The position numbers and the translations under genes are program-made. DNA of 64,000 nt, taken from the NCBI RefSeq assembly GCF_001679325.1, contig NZ_LZMX01000030.1, one strand, 5' to 3'. Origin of the DNA: Haemophilus_D parainfluenzae_AD. GTDB taxonomy: Bacteria; Pseudomonadota; Gammaproteobacteria; Enterobacterales; Pasteurellaceae. Below are positions 18,193 through 26,671 of the stretch, piece by piece. The notes beneath the pieces were generated by a model, which searched no databases, was not told where the DNA came from, and saw nothing but the letters and a program-made list of their open reading frames with translations. How positions within the stretch are numbered: the stretch's first letter is position 1; each line of letters begins with the position of its first letter.

Positions 18193-19527
18193 ATGGCAAA
18201 TCGTAAATATTTTGGTACTGATGGTGTACGTGGAAAAGTAGGTACATATCCAATCACGCCAGATTTCGCATTGAAATTAGGTTGGGCTGCGGGTAAGGTT
18301 TTAGCCTCTCAAGGTTCTCGTACGGTGTTAATCGGGAAAGATACTCGCATTTCAGGTTATATGCTGGAATCTGCACTTGAAGCTGGTTTAGCTGCTGCTG
18401 GGTTATCGGCAGCTTTTACTGGTCCTATGCCAACACCAGCTATTGCTTATTTAACACGTACATTCCGCGCTGAGGCTGGGATTGTCATTTCTGCATCACA
18501 TAATCCTTATTATGATAACGGGATTAAATTCTTTTCAGCACAAGGAACAAAATTGCCCGACAATATTGAAGAAGCGATTGAAGCCATGCTTGATCAGCCA
18601 ATGGATTGTGTGGAGTCTGCTGATTTAGGTAAAGCAAGCCGTATCAGTGATGCCGCAGGACGTTATATTGAATTTTGTAAAAGTACTTTCCCTGCACATC
18701 TTGGTTTAGATGGTTATAAAATCGTGGTGGATTGCGCAAATGGTGCGACCTATCATATTGCACCAAATGTATTACGTGAGTTAGGCGCGGAAGTGATTGA
18801 AATTGGTACTGATCCAAACGGCATCAATATCAATGAAAAATGTGGTGCAACCGATGTAAAAGCGTTACAGGAAAAAGTGCTTGAAACTAAAGCGGATGTT
18901 GGTCTCGCTTATGATGGTGATGGTGACCGTATTATGATGGTGGATCACTTAGGTAATAAAGTAGATGGTGACCAAATCCTTTTCATTATTGCTCGTGAAG
19001 CTTTACGTTCTGGCCAATTAAAAGGTGGTGTAGTGGGTACATTAATGAGTAATATGAGCTTAGAGATTGCTTTAAAAATGTTAGGTGTGCCTTTCGTACG
19101 CGCTAACGTTGGTGACCGTTATGTATTAGAAAAAATGGTAGAGTATGGTTGGACGTTAGGTGGAGAAAACTCTGGCCATATTATTATCGCCGATAAAAAC
19201 ACGACAGGTGATGGTATTATTGCCTCATTAGCCGTATTAAGTGCGATGGTTCAACATCGTTTATCTTTAAACGAGCTTGCAAGTGCGGTGAAATTATTCC
19301 CTCAAGTACTAATTAACGTTCGTTTTGCAGGTGGTGATAATCCATTAGAAAGTGAAGCGGTAAAAGCGGTAGCTGCAGATGTGGAAAAACGTTTAGAAGG
19401 CAAAGGTCGAATTTTACTACGTAAGTCTGGTACTGAGCCTCTTATTCGCGTCATGGTCGAATGTGAAGACGGTGTACTTGCAAAACAGTGTGCAGAAGAA
19501 ATTGCAGAAGCAGTGAAAGCGAATTAA
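18193..19527 (+). CDS. glmM: Phosphoglucosamine mutase
   Basis: Converts glucosamine-6-P to glucosamine-1-P for UDP-GlcNAc, the precursor of peptidoglycan and lipooligosaccharide. The phosphoserine loop ISASHNP puts the active Ser at 102, as in E. coli GlmM; the metal-binding DGDGDR loop is near residue 240; the phosphate-binding RKSGTEPLIRVM is near the C-terminus. 444 aa (E. coli 445). A GGAA site precedes ATG. It probably shares transcripts with folP. Confidence 0.96.
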   Translation: MANRKYFGTDGVRGKVGTYPITPDFALKLGWAAGKVLASQGSRTVLIGKDTRISGYMLESALEAGLAAAGLSAAFTGPMPTPAIAYLTRTFRAEAGIVISASHNPYYDNGIKFFSAQGTKLPDNIEEAIEAMLDQPMDCVESADLGKASRISDAAGRYIEFCKSTFPAHLGLDGYKIVVDCANGATYHIAPNVLRELGAEVIEIGTDPNGININEKCGATDVKALQEKVLETKADVGLAYDGDGDRIMMVDHLGNKVDGDQILFIIAREALRSGQLKGGVVGTLMSNMSLEIALKMLGVPFVRANVGDRYVLEKMVEYGWTLGGENSGHIIIADKNTTGDGIIASLAVLSAMVQHRLSLNELASAVKLFPQVLINVRFAGGDNPLESEAVKAVAADVEKRLEGKGRILLRKSGTEPLIRVMVECEDGVLAKQCAEEIAEAVKAN

Positions 19528-19532
19528 TAAAG

Positions 19533-19553
19533 TGGGGGCTTGCCCCCATTTTT
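19533..19553 (+). terminator. Terminator after glmM
   Basis: Short GC-rich stem TGGGGG/CCCCCA with a 4-nt loop, followed by TTTTT. Confidence 0.85.
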
Positions 19554-19597
19554 GATCTATAAAATTTATTTTTTATTATTTTTAGGAAAGCCAATAC

Positions 19598-20089
19598 ATG
19601 AAAATTTTTATTATGCGTCATGGAGAAGCTGAAGTCGCCGCTTCATCAGATGAGTCACGACATTTAAACGACTACGGACGAAAACAGTCAATATCACAAG
19701 GACAATGGCTTAAAACTCATCTAAATTCAACCGCACTTTCAGTTCAAAAAGTAATTGTTAGCCCTTATATACGAGCACAAGAAACGTTTGAGCTTGTAAA
19801 TTTAGCTTTAGGTAACGTACTTAATAATGTTGAAGTTTGGAATGGAATCACACCTTACGGTAATGCTACACTGGTGGCAGATTATCTATCTGTCTTGCAA
19901 GAAGAAGGCATTGAAAGTGTTTTACTCGTTTCTCATTTACCTTTGGTAGGGAGTATTGTTTCCGAGCTTTACGGCAAGCGAAATCCAATTAGTTTTTATC
20001 CTTCAACGATCGCCCAAATTGACTGGAATGGTGAAAAAGGTATCATTGAAACTTTTCATTATCCAAAAGAAGATGAAATTTCTGATTAA
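19598..20089 (+). CDS. sixA: Phosphohistidine phosphatase SixA
   Basis: Histidine-phosphatase superfamily member. The RHG motif MRHGEAE places the catalytic His at residue 8, and SHLPLVGS supplies the second active-site His. In E. coli, SixA dephosphorylates histidine phosphotransfer proteins (ArcB, and PtsN-related NPr). 163 aa matches the family. It follows glmM after a terminator, so it probably has its own promoter. A USS core at 19730 is inside. Confidence 0.87.
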   Translation: MKIFIMRHGEAEVAASSDESRHLNDYGRKQSISQGQWLKTHLNSTALSVQKVIVSPYIRAQETFELVNLALGNVLNNVEVWNGITPYGNATLVADYLSVLQEEGIESVLLVSHLPLVGSIVSELYGKRNPISFYPSTIAQIDWNGEKGIIETFHYPKEDEISD

Positions 20090-20332
20090 AAAGAATACAA
20101 TAAAGTAAGTTTTCTATCTTTACAAAAAATATAATTTTCCTGTGGAACTTTTATTAAATTTATTTAAAATCAATGTTTTGTACTTGATTTTCTAAGTAAA
20201 TCTAAAAAAATCATATCTCAAGAAATGTAAATTTTCTTTTAAGGTGTTTTCTTTTGAGTTTTTTTGCGTACACTAAGTCACACAAAGCAAATCGCTTTGG
20301 ATTAATTCTTAACCATAAAATGGAGAGTAACA

Positions 20333-20899
20333 ATGAAAAAATCAGTATTAGCTGCATTAGTATTAGGTTCGTCTTTAGCTGTAACAGGGTGTTTCGATAA
20401 ACAAGAAACATCTCAAAAAGTTGAGGCGGCAAAAGAGGCAACTACAAACGCAGCAACACAAGTTAAAGATGCAGCAAAAGAAGCTGCTGCAGATGTTAAA
20501 AATGCAGTAATTAAAGCAAAAGATGCCGCAGCAGATAAAGCAGCTGAAATGAAAGATGCAGCTGCAGATAAAATGGAAGCAGCAAAAAAATCAGCGTCTG
20601 AAGCAAAAGATGCTGTTGTAGATAAAGCTGTTGAAATGAAAGATGCTGCAGCAAATAAAATGGCTGATGCAAAAGAAGCAATGTCTTCTAAAATGGAAGC
20701 TGCAAAAAACTCAGCTTCAGAAACAAAAGATGCTGTAGTAGATAAAGTAGCTGAAATGAAAGATGCAGCAGCAGATAAAATGGCTGAAGCAAAAGACGCA
20801 ATGTCTTCTAAAATGGAAGCTGCAAAAAACTCAGCTTCTGAAGCAAAAGATGCGGCAGTAAATAAAGCAGCTGAAGTAAAAGAAGCTGTGACTAAATAA
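20333..20899 (+). CDS. Ala/Lys-rich repeat lipoprotein, function unknown
   Basis: Predicted small lipoprotein (188 aa). The signal peptide ends in lipobox VTGC with the modified Cys at residue 20. The mature part is almost entirely alanine, lysine, glutamate/aspartate and methionine, built from 11-residue steps such as MEAAKNSASEA and KDAAADKMAEA, which suggests one long amphipathic helix like LEA or apolipoprotein-type proteins. About residues 64-183 are three 40-residue repeats encoded by three 120-bp tandem copies. A GGAG site precedes ATG, and a strong terminator follows. A structural lipoprotein of the envelope is plausible; I do not recognise a function. Confidence 0.85.
   Translation: MKKSVLAALVLGSSLAVTGCFDKQETSQKVEAAKEATTNAATQVKDAAKEAAADVKNAVIKAKDAAADKAAEMKDAAADKMEAAKKSASEAKDAVVDKAVEMKDAAANKMADAKEAMSSKMEAAKNSASETKDAVVDKVAEMKDAAADKMAEAKDAMSSKMEAAKNSASEAKDAAVNKAAEVKEAVTK
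20521..20880 (+). repeat. Three tandem 120-bp coding repeats
   Basis: Copies at 20521-20640, 20641-20760 and 20761-20880 align without gaps. AAATGGAAGC recurs at 20571, 20691 and 20811. Copies 2 and 3 are nearly identical over long stretches and both contain ATGTCTTCTA (20681, 20801); copy 1 is more diverged in its first half. Recombination between copies would change the protein by exactly 40 residues. Confidence 0.9.
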
Positions 20900-20917
20900 T
20901 TAAACTTTCGTAAAATA

Positions 20918-20950
20918 AAAACCTATCAGAGATTATCTGGTAGGTTTTTT
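20918..20950 (+). terminator. Terminator after the repeat lipoprotein
   Basis: About 10-bp stem ACCTATCAGA/TCTGGTAGGT (one G-T pair) with a 5-nt loop and six T. It ends only about 20 nt before the ycgL start. Confidence 0.85.
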
Positions 20951-20969
20951 CTTTTTGGAGCAATATGAA

Positions 20970-21236
20970 ATGTTATGTGCAATTTATAAAAGTAAACGTA
21001 AACCAGGCTGCTACCTTTATATTTCCAAACGAGATGATTTTTCAGCTGTACCGGATATATTAATGCAAAGTTTTGGTAAGCCACAGTTTCTTATGCCCTT
21101 CAATTTGAAGGGAAGTAAACCGCTTGTTTATGCTGATAAAGATGAGGTTATGGAGAAAATTACCCAGCAAGGATTTTACCTTCAGATACCAAAACAGAAT
21201 GATGGGTTATTTAATAGTTTGAGTGAGATCAAATAA
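20970..21236 (+). CDS. ycgL: YcgL domain-containing protein
   Basis: Small cytoplasmic protein of the YcgL family (88 aa). MLCAIYKSKRK, YLYISKRDDFS and QQGFYLQIP match the family pattern. The frame is open from TTG 20955, but GGAG at 20957-20960 fits ATG 20970, which also gives the family N-terminus. An out-of-frame ATG at 20965 is closer to the SD but leads to a short frame. The molecular role of the family is unknown. It probably depends on read-through of the preceding terminator or on a promoter overlapping it. Confidence 0.83.
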   Translation: MLCAIYKSKRKPGCYLYISKRDDFSAVPDILMQSFGKPQFLMPFNLKGSKPLVYADKDEVMEKITQQGFYLQIPKQNDGLFNSLSEIK

Positions 21237-21338
21237 CGCTATTATTTTTTCGTAAAAATCTTCAAATATTGCGTTAACTCAATATTTTTTTTAAAAAACT
21301 CCTTTAAAATTCACCGCGCTTTTAAAAGGAGAATGAAA

Positions 21339-22073
21339 ATGAGTAGTTTCTTTGTGGCAGGTACAGATACTGATGTGGGTAAGACCACCGCCTGCCGTGC
21401 CATTATTCAGGCATTGCAAGCAAAGGGCGTGCGAATTGTGGGTTATAAGCCGATTGCTTATAGCTGTGAAGAGGGTATCTATCCTGTCGAAAATCAATCT
21501 AATGAATCCCAAACAGATTATGGTGCTGAAAATAATTCAGATGTGTTAGCTTTAATGAATGCAACGAATGAACCTGTATCTTATCAAGAAGTGAATAGCT
21601 ATACTTTTTCCCATTCTTGGCCGATGCTGACCCGAGATAAATCACGTATTAAATTAAGTAAGATTAATCAAGCATTAACAAAATTAGTTCAAAAATATCA
21701 ATCTGTTGTCGTGGAAGGTTCATTTGGTTTACTCACACCAATGGCGGAAGGTAAGAGTTTTGCTGATTGGGTTGTTGAGCATAAAATGCCTGTTGTTTTG
21801 GTTGTTGGAATTAAAGAAGGTTGTATTAACCATGCATTGCTGACAGCTCAAGTGATTAAACAGCTTGGTGTCCCTTTATTAGGTTGGATTGCGAATCGCA
21901 TCAATCCTTGCTTAGGGCATTATAAAGAGGTAGTAGATATTTTAGAGGCTCAGATTGATGCCCCTCTGCTAGGTAAAATCCCTTATATTCATAAACCTGA
22001 ATCTCAAGAGTTAGGACAATATTTAACAAATATTGATCGTTTGATGTATATGCAAACAGAGTTAGTTAAATAG
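21339..22073 (+). CDS. bioD: Dethiobiotin synthetase (BioD-type), orphan copy
   Basis: ATP-dependent carboxylase that closes the ureido ring of dethiobiotin. The P-loop GTDTDVGKT follows the N-terminal strand, and VVEGSFGLLTP and IANRIN match the family (SFGLLTP where many have GAGG). 244 aa, somewhat longer than classical BioD (about 225). ATG 21339 is 8 nt from AAAGGA; the upstream ATG 21333 is too close. No other bio gene is nearby; H. influenzae also carries a second bioD outside its bio cluster, so this may be that paralogue. A one-mismatch USS (ACCGCGCTT) is at 21313. Confidence 0.85.
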   Translation: MSSFFVAGTDTDVGKTTACRAIIQALQAKGVRIVGYKPIAYSCEEGIYPVENQSNESQTDYGAENNSDVLALMNATNEPVSYQEVNSYTFSHSWPMLTRDKSRIKLSKINQALTKLVQKYQSVVVEGSFGLLTPMAEGKSFADWVVEHKMPVVLVVGIKEGCINHALLTAQVIKQLGVPLLGWIANRINPCLGHYKEVVDILEAQIDAPLLGKIPYIHKPESQELGQYLTNIDRLMYMQTELVK

Positions 22074-22084
22074 TAAGTTTAAAT

Positions 22085-22128
22085 AAAAAGTGCGGTTAAA
22101 ACGTATCAGATTTTAACCGCACTTTTTT
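22085..22128. terminator. Bidirectional USS-pair terminator between bioD and can
   Basis: Cores 22088-22096 and 22116-22124, extended to about 16 bp by A/T flanks, loop of 9 nt, T runs on both sides. Serves both convergent genes. Confidence 0.88.
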
Positions 22129-22819
22129 ATTCTTCGTTTTCTGGAAGTTCTTTTTTCAGGATATCTTCTTCTGCGAGGCTAGATAAGCGAGCTATCGCAT
22201 TACGGTAAGAAATTTCAAGACTTTCTCGACTGGTAGCGATAACGCCTTGATCCACTAAGAATCCATCATTTACGTCATACACCCATCCATGTAGGGAAAG
22301 CTTTTGTCCGCGTTCCCAAGCGCTTTTTACGATAGATGTACGCCCTAAGTTATAAACTTGTTCTGCAACATTGATTTTAGTGAGCATATCTGCGCGTTTT
22401 TCCGGTGAAAGATTGCCTAATAGGTGTCCATGTTTGAACCAAATATCACGAATATGAAGTAGCCAGTTATTGATCAATCCAAGATCTTGATCCTGCATCG
22501 CAGCTTTAATCCCTCCACAATTTGTATGGCCACAAATAATAATATGTTCAATTTTGAGTACATCAACGGCGTATTGCACAACTGAAAGACAGTTAAAATC
22601 CGTATGGATAACTTGATTGGCTACATTACGATGAACAAATAATTCGCCCGGTTCAAGATTTGTTAGTTTTTCAGCTGGAACACGGCTATCAGAGCAACCA
22701 ATCCAGAGGTAATGAGGTGTTTGGTGATCGGCAAGTTCTTTAAAATAGGTGGAATTTTCTTCTTTCATTCTTTGCGCCCAACTGTAGTTGTTAGCAAAGA
22801 GTTGCTTAATTTTGTCCAT
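22127..22819 (-). CDS. can: Beta-class carbonic anhydrase (allosteric HICA type)
   Basis: Zinc enzyme interconverting CO2 and bicarbonate, supplying carboxylases. The zinc and active-site residues C42, D44 (CSDSR), H98 and C101 (CGHTNCGG) fall at the positions reported for the H. influenzae enzyme. W39, R64 and Y181, which form the non-catalytic bicarbonate site of that type II enzyme, are also present, so allosteric inhibition by bicarbonate is likely. 230 aa. It is transcribed alone; a USS hairpin separates it from asnS downstream. Confidence 0.95.
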   Translation of the reverse strand: MDKIKQLFANNYSWAQRMKEENSTYFKELADHQTPHYLWIGCSDSRVPAEKLTNLEPGELFVHRNVANQVIHTDFNCLSVVQYAVDVLKIEHIIICGHTNCGGIKAAMQDQDLGLINNWLLHIRDIWFKHGHLLGNLSPEKRADMLTKINVAEQVYNLGRTSIVKSAWERGQKLSLHGWVYDVNDGFLVDQGVIATSRESLEISYRNAIARLSSLAEEDILKKELPENEE

Positions 22820-22904
22820 TTCTACTTTCCTTAATGTGATGTATTTGAAAGATTAATTCAAACACAATAAATGAAATTAGGGGATAAATTTATCGCCTAA
22901 AATG

Positions 22905-22936
22905 ATGACCGCACTTTAAAGAAAGTGCGGTCAATA
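22905..22936. terminator. USS-pair hairpin downstream of asnS
   Basis: 12-bp stem from cores 22908-22916 and 22923-22931 with a 4-nt loop. It lies 14 nt beyond the asnS stop? no: it lies just upstream (left) of the asnS stop at 22950, that is, after the gene on the minus strand, and also in the 5' region of the can side. The T run is modest. Confidence 0.65.
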
Positions 22937-22949
22937 TTAAACAATATTT

Positions 22950-24353
22950 TTAGAAATTTGCATTTCTTGGTGCACGAGGGAATGGAATCACATCACGAAT
23001 ATTTTGTACGCCAGTTACATAAACGATTAAGCGTTCAAAACCAAGGCCGAAACCTGAATGTGGTACGGTACCATATTTACGAAGATCACGATACCACCAG
23101 TAATCTTCAGGATTTAAGCCCATTTCTTCCATACGTTTATCTAATACGTCTAAACGTTCTTCACGTTGAGAACCACCGATGATTTCACCAATTCCTGGTG
23201 CGAGAACATCCATTGCAGCCACAGTTTTACCATCGTCATTTAAACGCATATAGAAGGCTTTGATATCTTTCGGATAGTTTTTCACAACAACAGGTGATTT
23301 GAAATATTCTTCTGCTAAGAAACGTTCATGTTCAGAAGACAAATCGATTCCCCAAGATACTGGGAATTCGAATTTCTTACCTGATTTTAATAATACGTCG
23401 ATCGCATCGGTATAATCAATTTGAGCAAAATCGGAGTTTACGAAGTTTTCTAAACGAGTAATCACATCTTTATCTACGTGTTTTTCAAAGAATTTTAAGT
23501 CATCTTTGCGCTCAGCAAGCACGGCACGGAATACGTATTTCAACATGTCTTCTGCTAATTTAGCATTGTCAGCAAGCGTTGCAAATGCAACCTCAGGCTC
23601 AACCATCCAGAATTCAGCAAGATGACGAGTGGTATTTGAATTTTCAGCACGGAATGTTGGACCAAAAGTATAGATTTTGCTTAATGCGCACGCATAAGTC
23701 TCGCCATTTAATTGGCCTGAAACCGTTAAAAATGACTCTTTTCCGAAGAAGTCTTGGCTGAAATCAACTTTGCCATCTTCACCACGAGGAAGGTTTTCTA
23801 AATCAAGTGTTGAAACACGGAACATTTCACCCGCACCTTCAGTATCTGAAGCGGTAATTAATGGGGTAGCGACCCAATAGAAACCTTGTTCATGGAAGAA
23901 ACGATGAATAGCTTGTGCTAAGCAGTGACGAACACGCGCCACGGCACCGATAATATTGGTACGAGGGCGTAAGTGAGCCACTTCACGTAAGTATTCAATA
24001 GAGTGACGTTTTGCTGCCATTGGATAAGTATCAGGATCTTCTACAAACCCTGTCACTTCTACTTTTTCTGCTTGAAGTTCAACAGCTTGACCTTCAGCAG
24101 GTGACTCAACAATGGTACCGGTTACGATAACAGAGCAACCCGTTGTTAAGCGTAATACTTCACTTTCATAATTTTCAATATCGTTATTGACGATGACTTG
24201 AATAGGATCAAAGCAAGAGCCGTCATAAATAGCGAGGAAGGAAAGACCTGCTTTAGAATCACGACGGGTACGAACCCAGCCACGTACGGTAACTTTTTCG
24301 CCAATAGCGACTTTACCTTGTAACACATCGACAACGGATGTAACTTTAGACAT
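22950..24353 (-). CDS. asnS: Asparaginyl-tRNA synthetase
   Basis: Class IIb aminoacyl-tRNA synthetase charging tRNA-Asn. N-terminal OB-fold anticodon domain (about 1-110: VTVRGWVRTRRDSK) and class II catalytic core, with motif 2 in FRAENSNTTRHLAEFWMVEPE and motif 3 in GFGLGFERLI. 467 aa (E. coli 466). Divergent from sohB, with 141 nt between them for both promoters. Confidence 0.97.
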   Translation of the reverse strand: MSKVTSVVDVLQGKVAIGEKVTVRGWVRTRRDSKAGLSFLAIYDGSCFDPIQVIVNNDIENYESEVLRLTTGCSVIVTGTIVESPAEGQAVELQAEKVEVTGFVEDPDTYPMAAKRHSIEYLREVAHLRPRTNIIGAVARVRHCLAQAIHRFFHEQGFYWVATPLITASDTEGAGEMFRVSTLDLENLPRGEDGKVDFSQDFFGKESFLTVSGQLNGETYACALSKIYTFGPTFRAENSNTTRHLAEFWMVEPEVAFATLADNAKLAEDMLKYVFRAVLAERKDDLKFFEKHVDKDVITRLENFVNSDFAQIDYTDAIDVLLKSGKKFEFPVSWGIDLSSEHERFLAEEYFKSPVVVKNYPKDIKAFYMRLNDDGKTVAAMDVLAPGIGEIIGGSQREERLDVLDKRMEEMGLNPEDYWWYRDLRKYGTVPHSGFGLGFERLIVYVTGVQNIRDVIPFPRAPRNANF

Positions 24354-24494
24354 ATTAAACCTCAGTAATTCATTATAAATTAGGCAATAAAACTGCGTTA
24401 GTTTACCTTAAATCGCAAAATTTTCCATAAAAAGTTAGTGTAAATCGGGCTTGCACAGTAAAATAACGCCTTCACTTTATTTTAGGAGGAAACT

Positions 24495-25550
24495 ATGTGG
24501 TCTGATATTTTGACCGGTTATGGCATTTTTATTTTGGAGATTTTAACGATTTTACTTGTGATTGCGGCTATTGTTGCAATGATTATTTCAGCAAAACAGC
24601 GTAATGCAACACATCATGGTGAATTGGTCGTGACAGATCTCTCAGAAGAATTTAAGGAAACGGTAAAGCATTTACGCGATTTCCAGATTTCAGAAGAAGA
24701 ACTTAAACAAGCAGAAAAAGCGGAGAAGAAAGCGAAAAAGCAAGAGGCAAAGGCGTTAAAAGAGAAGTTAAAAAATGGTGAGAAAGAAACGCCTAAACCT
24801 TGTGTTTATGTGCTCGATTTTAAAGGTGATATTTCTGCATCCGAAACGACCGCACTTCGAGAGGAAATTTCGGCGATTATTAATGTAGCAAAAGCCGATG
24901 ATGAGGTCTTACTACGTTTAGAAAGCCCTGGTGGTGTTGTTCATGGTTATGGTCTGGCGGCCTCGCAGTTAGCTCGTTTAAAACAAAAAGGGATTAAATC
25001 AACTGTTGCAGTCGATAAGGTTGCTGCAAGTGGTGGGTATATGATGGCTTGTGTGGCAGATAGAATTGTTTCTGCGCCTTTTGCGATAATAGGTTCTATT
25101 GGTGTGGTTGCACAAATTCCCAATATTCATCGTTTGTTAAAAAAACATGATGTCGATGTTGATGTGATGACAGCAGGAGAATTTAAGCGCACGGTCACAG
25201 TATTAGGTGAAAATACTGAAAAAGGAAAACAAAAATTCCAAGCAGAACTTGAAGAAACACATCAATTATTTAAACAATTTGTGGCTCAAAATCGACCGCA
25301 TTTAGATGTGGATAAAGTTGCAACTGGTGAGCATTGGTTTGGTCAGCAAGCTCTAGAGCTTAAGCTAGTCGATGAGTTAGCAACCAGTGATGATATTATT
25401 CTCGAAAAAATGAAAGATAAATCGGTTATCTCTGTGAAATATAAAGTGAAAAAGCCACTTTTACAAAAAATAGGTAAACAAGCTGAAGAGAGTATTGAGG
25501 GAATTATTCATCGATATTTAGCAAAAAATACACAAGATTTTGTGCAGTAG
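24495..25550 (+). CDS. sohB: Inner membrane serine peptidase SohB
   Basis: S49-family (signal peptide peptidase A-like) protease. N-terminal membrane helix at about 8-33, then a lysine/glutamate-rich linker (66-98) likely to be a coiled coil, then the peptidase domain. The Ser/Lys dyad is S179 (AASGGYM) and K231 (GEFKR). 351 aa, as in E. coli (349). An AGGAGG-like site precedes ATG. In E. coli extra SohB suppresses loss of the DegP protease. Confidence 0.92.
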   Translation: MWSDILTGYGIFILEILTILLVIAAIVAMIISAKQRNATHHGELVVTDLSEEFKETVKHLRDFQISEEELKQAEKAEKKAKKQEAKALKEKLKNGEKETPKPCVYVLDFKGDISASETTALREEISAIINVAKADDEVLLRLESPGGVVHGYGLAASQLARLKQKGIKSTVAVDKVAASGGYMMACVADRIVSAPFAIIGSIGVVAQIPNIHRLLKKHDVDVDVMTAGEFKRTVTVLGENTEKGKQKFQAELEETHQLFKQFVAQNRPHLDVDKVATGEHWFGQQALELKLVDELATSDDIILEKMKDKSVISVKYKVKKPLLQKIGKQAEESIEGIIHRYLAKNTQDFVQ

Positions 25551-25631
25551 GGGAAATTTGTATATAGAACAACTCTTTACATTAATTTACAAAAAAGTTC
25601 CGTAAAAACAACAATTTTTATGTTTTTTTTA

Positions 25632-25660
25632 TTTACAATTAAGTCATTTATGACTACCAT
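25632..25660 (+). promoter_or_regulatory. Sigma-70-type promoter for the OmpA-type lipoprotein
   Basis: TTTACA (25632-25637), 17-nt spacer, TACCAT (25655-25660). It would give an 85-nt 5' leader with a small GTTGT/ACAAC hairpin just before the Shine-Dalgarno sequence. Confidence 0.55.
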
Positions 25661-25751
25661 ACGTCGCGAAGCTTTTATAGTTTTATTTGGAAATTGATAA
25701 GGTTTAGTTGTGTTGTTTTTGTATAACAACGTCTTAACAAAAGGTAACAAA

Positions 25752-26609
25752 ATGAAATTATCTCGTATTTTATTATCTGCAGTTGCTGTGGCAACAGTTT
25801 CTGCATGTGGTAACTTAAGTAAAGTTACCGAAGCTGGTACACCAGAATATAAAGAAGTAGATGGTCAGCAAGTGCCACAATTGGTATGGCCAAAAGTTGA
25901 TAAGGCAGGCTTTAATCACGATGGTAGCCAGTTTGGTTCATGGCCAAATTGGGATAATGTACGAATGATTGAGCGTGGAATGAATAAAGACCAATTATAT
26001 AATCTAATTGGTCGTCCGCACTTCTCTGAAGGTTTATTTGGTGTTGAAGAATGGGATTATGTGTTCAACTATCGTGAGAATGGTGTTCACAAAATCTGTC
26101 AATACAAAGTATTATTTGACAAAAACCATAATGCTCAAAGTTTCTTCTGGTATCCAAATGGCTGTAATGGGAATTCATCATTTGCGTTAAGCGGTGATTT
26201 CTTATTTGATTTCGATAAAGATACGCTAACAGCACGTGGTAAAGAAGTTGTTGACAGTGTGGCTGCGCAATTAAAAGAAACAGGCGCTAAAGATGTAAAA
26301 GTCGCAGGTTATACCGACCGTTTAGGTTCTGACGCTTATAACTTAGATTTGTCTCAACGTCGTGCAAACCGTGTTAAAGCTCGTTTGCTTCAAGATGGGG
26401 TGACATCAGAAATCACAGCTATTGGTTATGGTAAAAATCCACAAGTTAAAGCTTGTGACGGCTATAAACATGGAAGTAAAGCAGAAAAAGATTGTTTACG
26501 ACCTAATCGCCGTGTAGAAATAAATGCTTCTGGTTCAGTTTTAAAATTGCAAGAAGGTAGCCAGGCTAATGGTGGTACTCAAGGTCCAGCAGTTCTTTAT
26601 CAAAAATAA
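25752..26609 (+). CDS. OmpA-family lipoprotein with N-terminal BamE-like domain
   Basis: Predicted outer membrane lipoprotein anchored to peptidoglycan. Signal peptide with lipobox VSAC, modified Cys at 19. Residues about 60-135 (IERGMNKDQLYNLIGRP, then a Trp/Tyr-rich strand pattern) resemble the SmpA/OmlA/BamE fold. Residues about 145-270 are an OmpA C-terminal domain, with GYTDRLGSDAYNLDLSQRRA as the peptidoglycan-binding stretch. Cysteine pairs in each domain could form disulphides. The open frame begins 14 codons earlier; ATG 25752 follows AAGG and starts the signal peptide. 285 aa. No established gene name recognised. Confidence 0.87.
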   Translation: MKLSRILLSAVAVATVSACGNLSKVTEAGTPEYKEVDGQQVPQLVWPKVDKAGFNHDGSQFGSWPNWDNVRMIERGMNKDQLYNLIGRPHFSEGLFGVEEWDYVFNYRENGVHKICQYKVLFDKNHNAQSFFWYPNGCNGNSSFALSGDFLFDFDKDTLTARGKEVVDSVAAQLKETGAKDVKVAGYTDRLGSDAYNLDLSQRRANRVKARLLQDGVTSEITAIGYGKNPQVKACDGYKHGSKAEKDCLRPNRRVEINASGSVLKLQEGSQANGGTQGPAVLYQK

Positions 26610-26620
26610 TGTATAAACCT

Positions 26621-26652
26621 AAAAAGAGCGTAATATGATTACGCTCTTTTTT
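26621..26652. terminator. Bidirectional terminator
   Basis: 14-bp stem AAAAAGAGCGTAAT/ATTACGCTCTTTTT with a 3-nt loop and T runs on both strands, between the convergent lipoprotein and kinase genes. Confidence 0.9.
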
Positions 26653-26671
26653 ATTTTTGATTTTTAAGAAA

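Noticed and set aside
20144..20150. GGAACTT, a sigma-E -35 motif upstream of the repeat lipoprotein
   Set aside because: The nearest TCAA-like -10 is about 19 nt away instead of 15-17, and the stretch is very AT-rich; not convincing.
22903..22949. 22905-22936 hairpin as a can promoter element
   Set aside because: It lies to the left of the asnS stop and about 85 nt upstream of can; the inverted USS arms and minus-strand orientation fit termination of asnS instead. The wording in its feature entry should be read this way.
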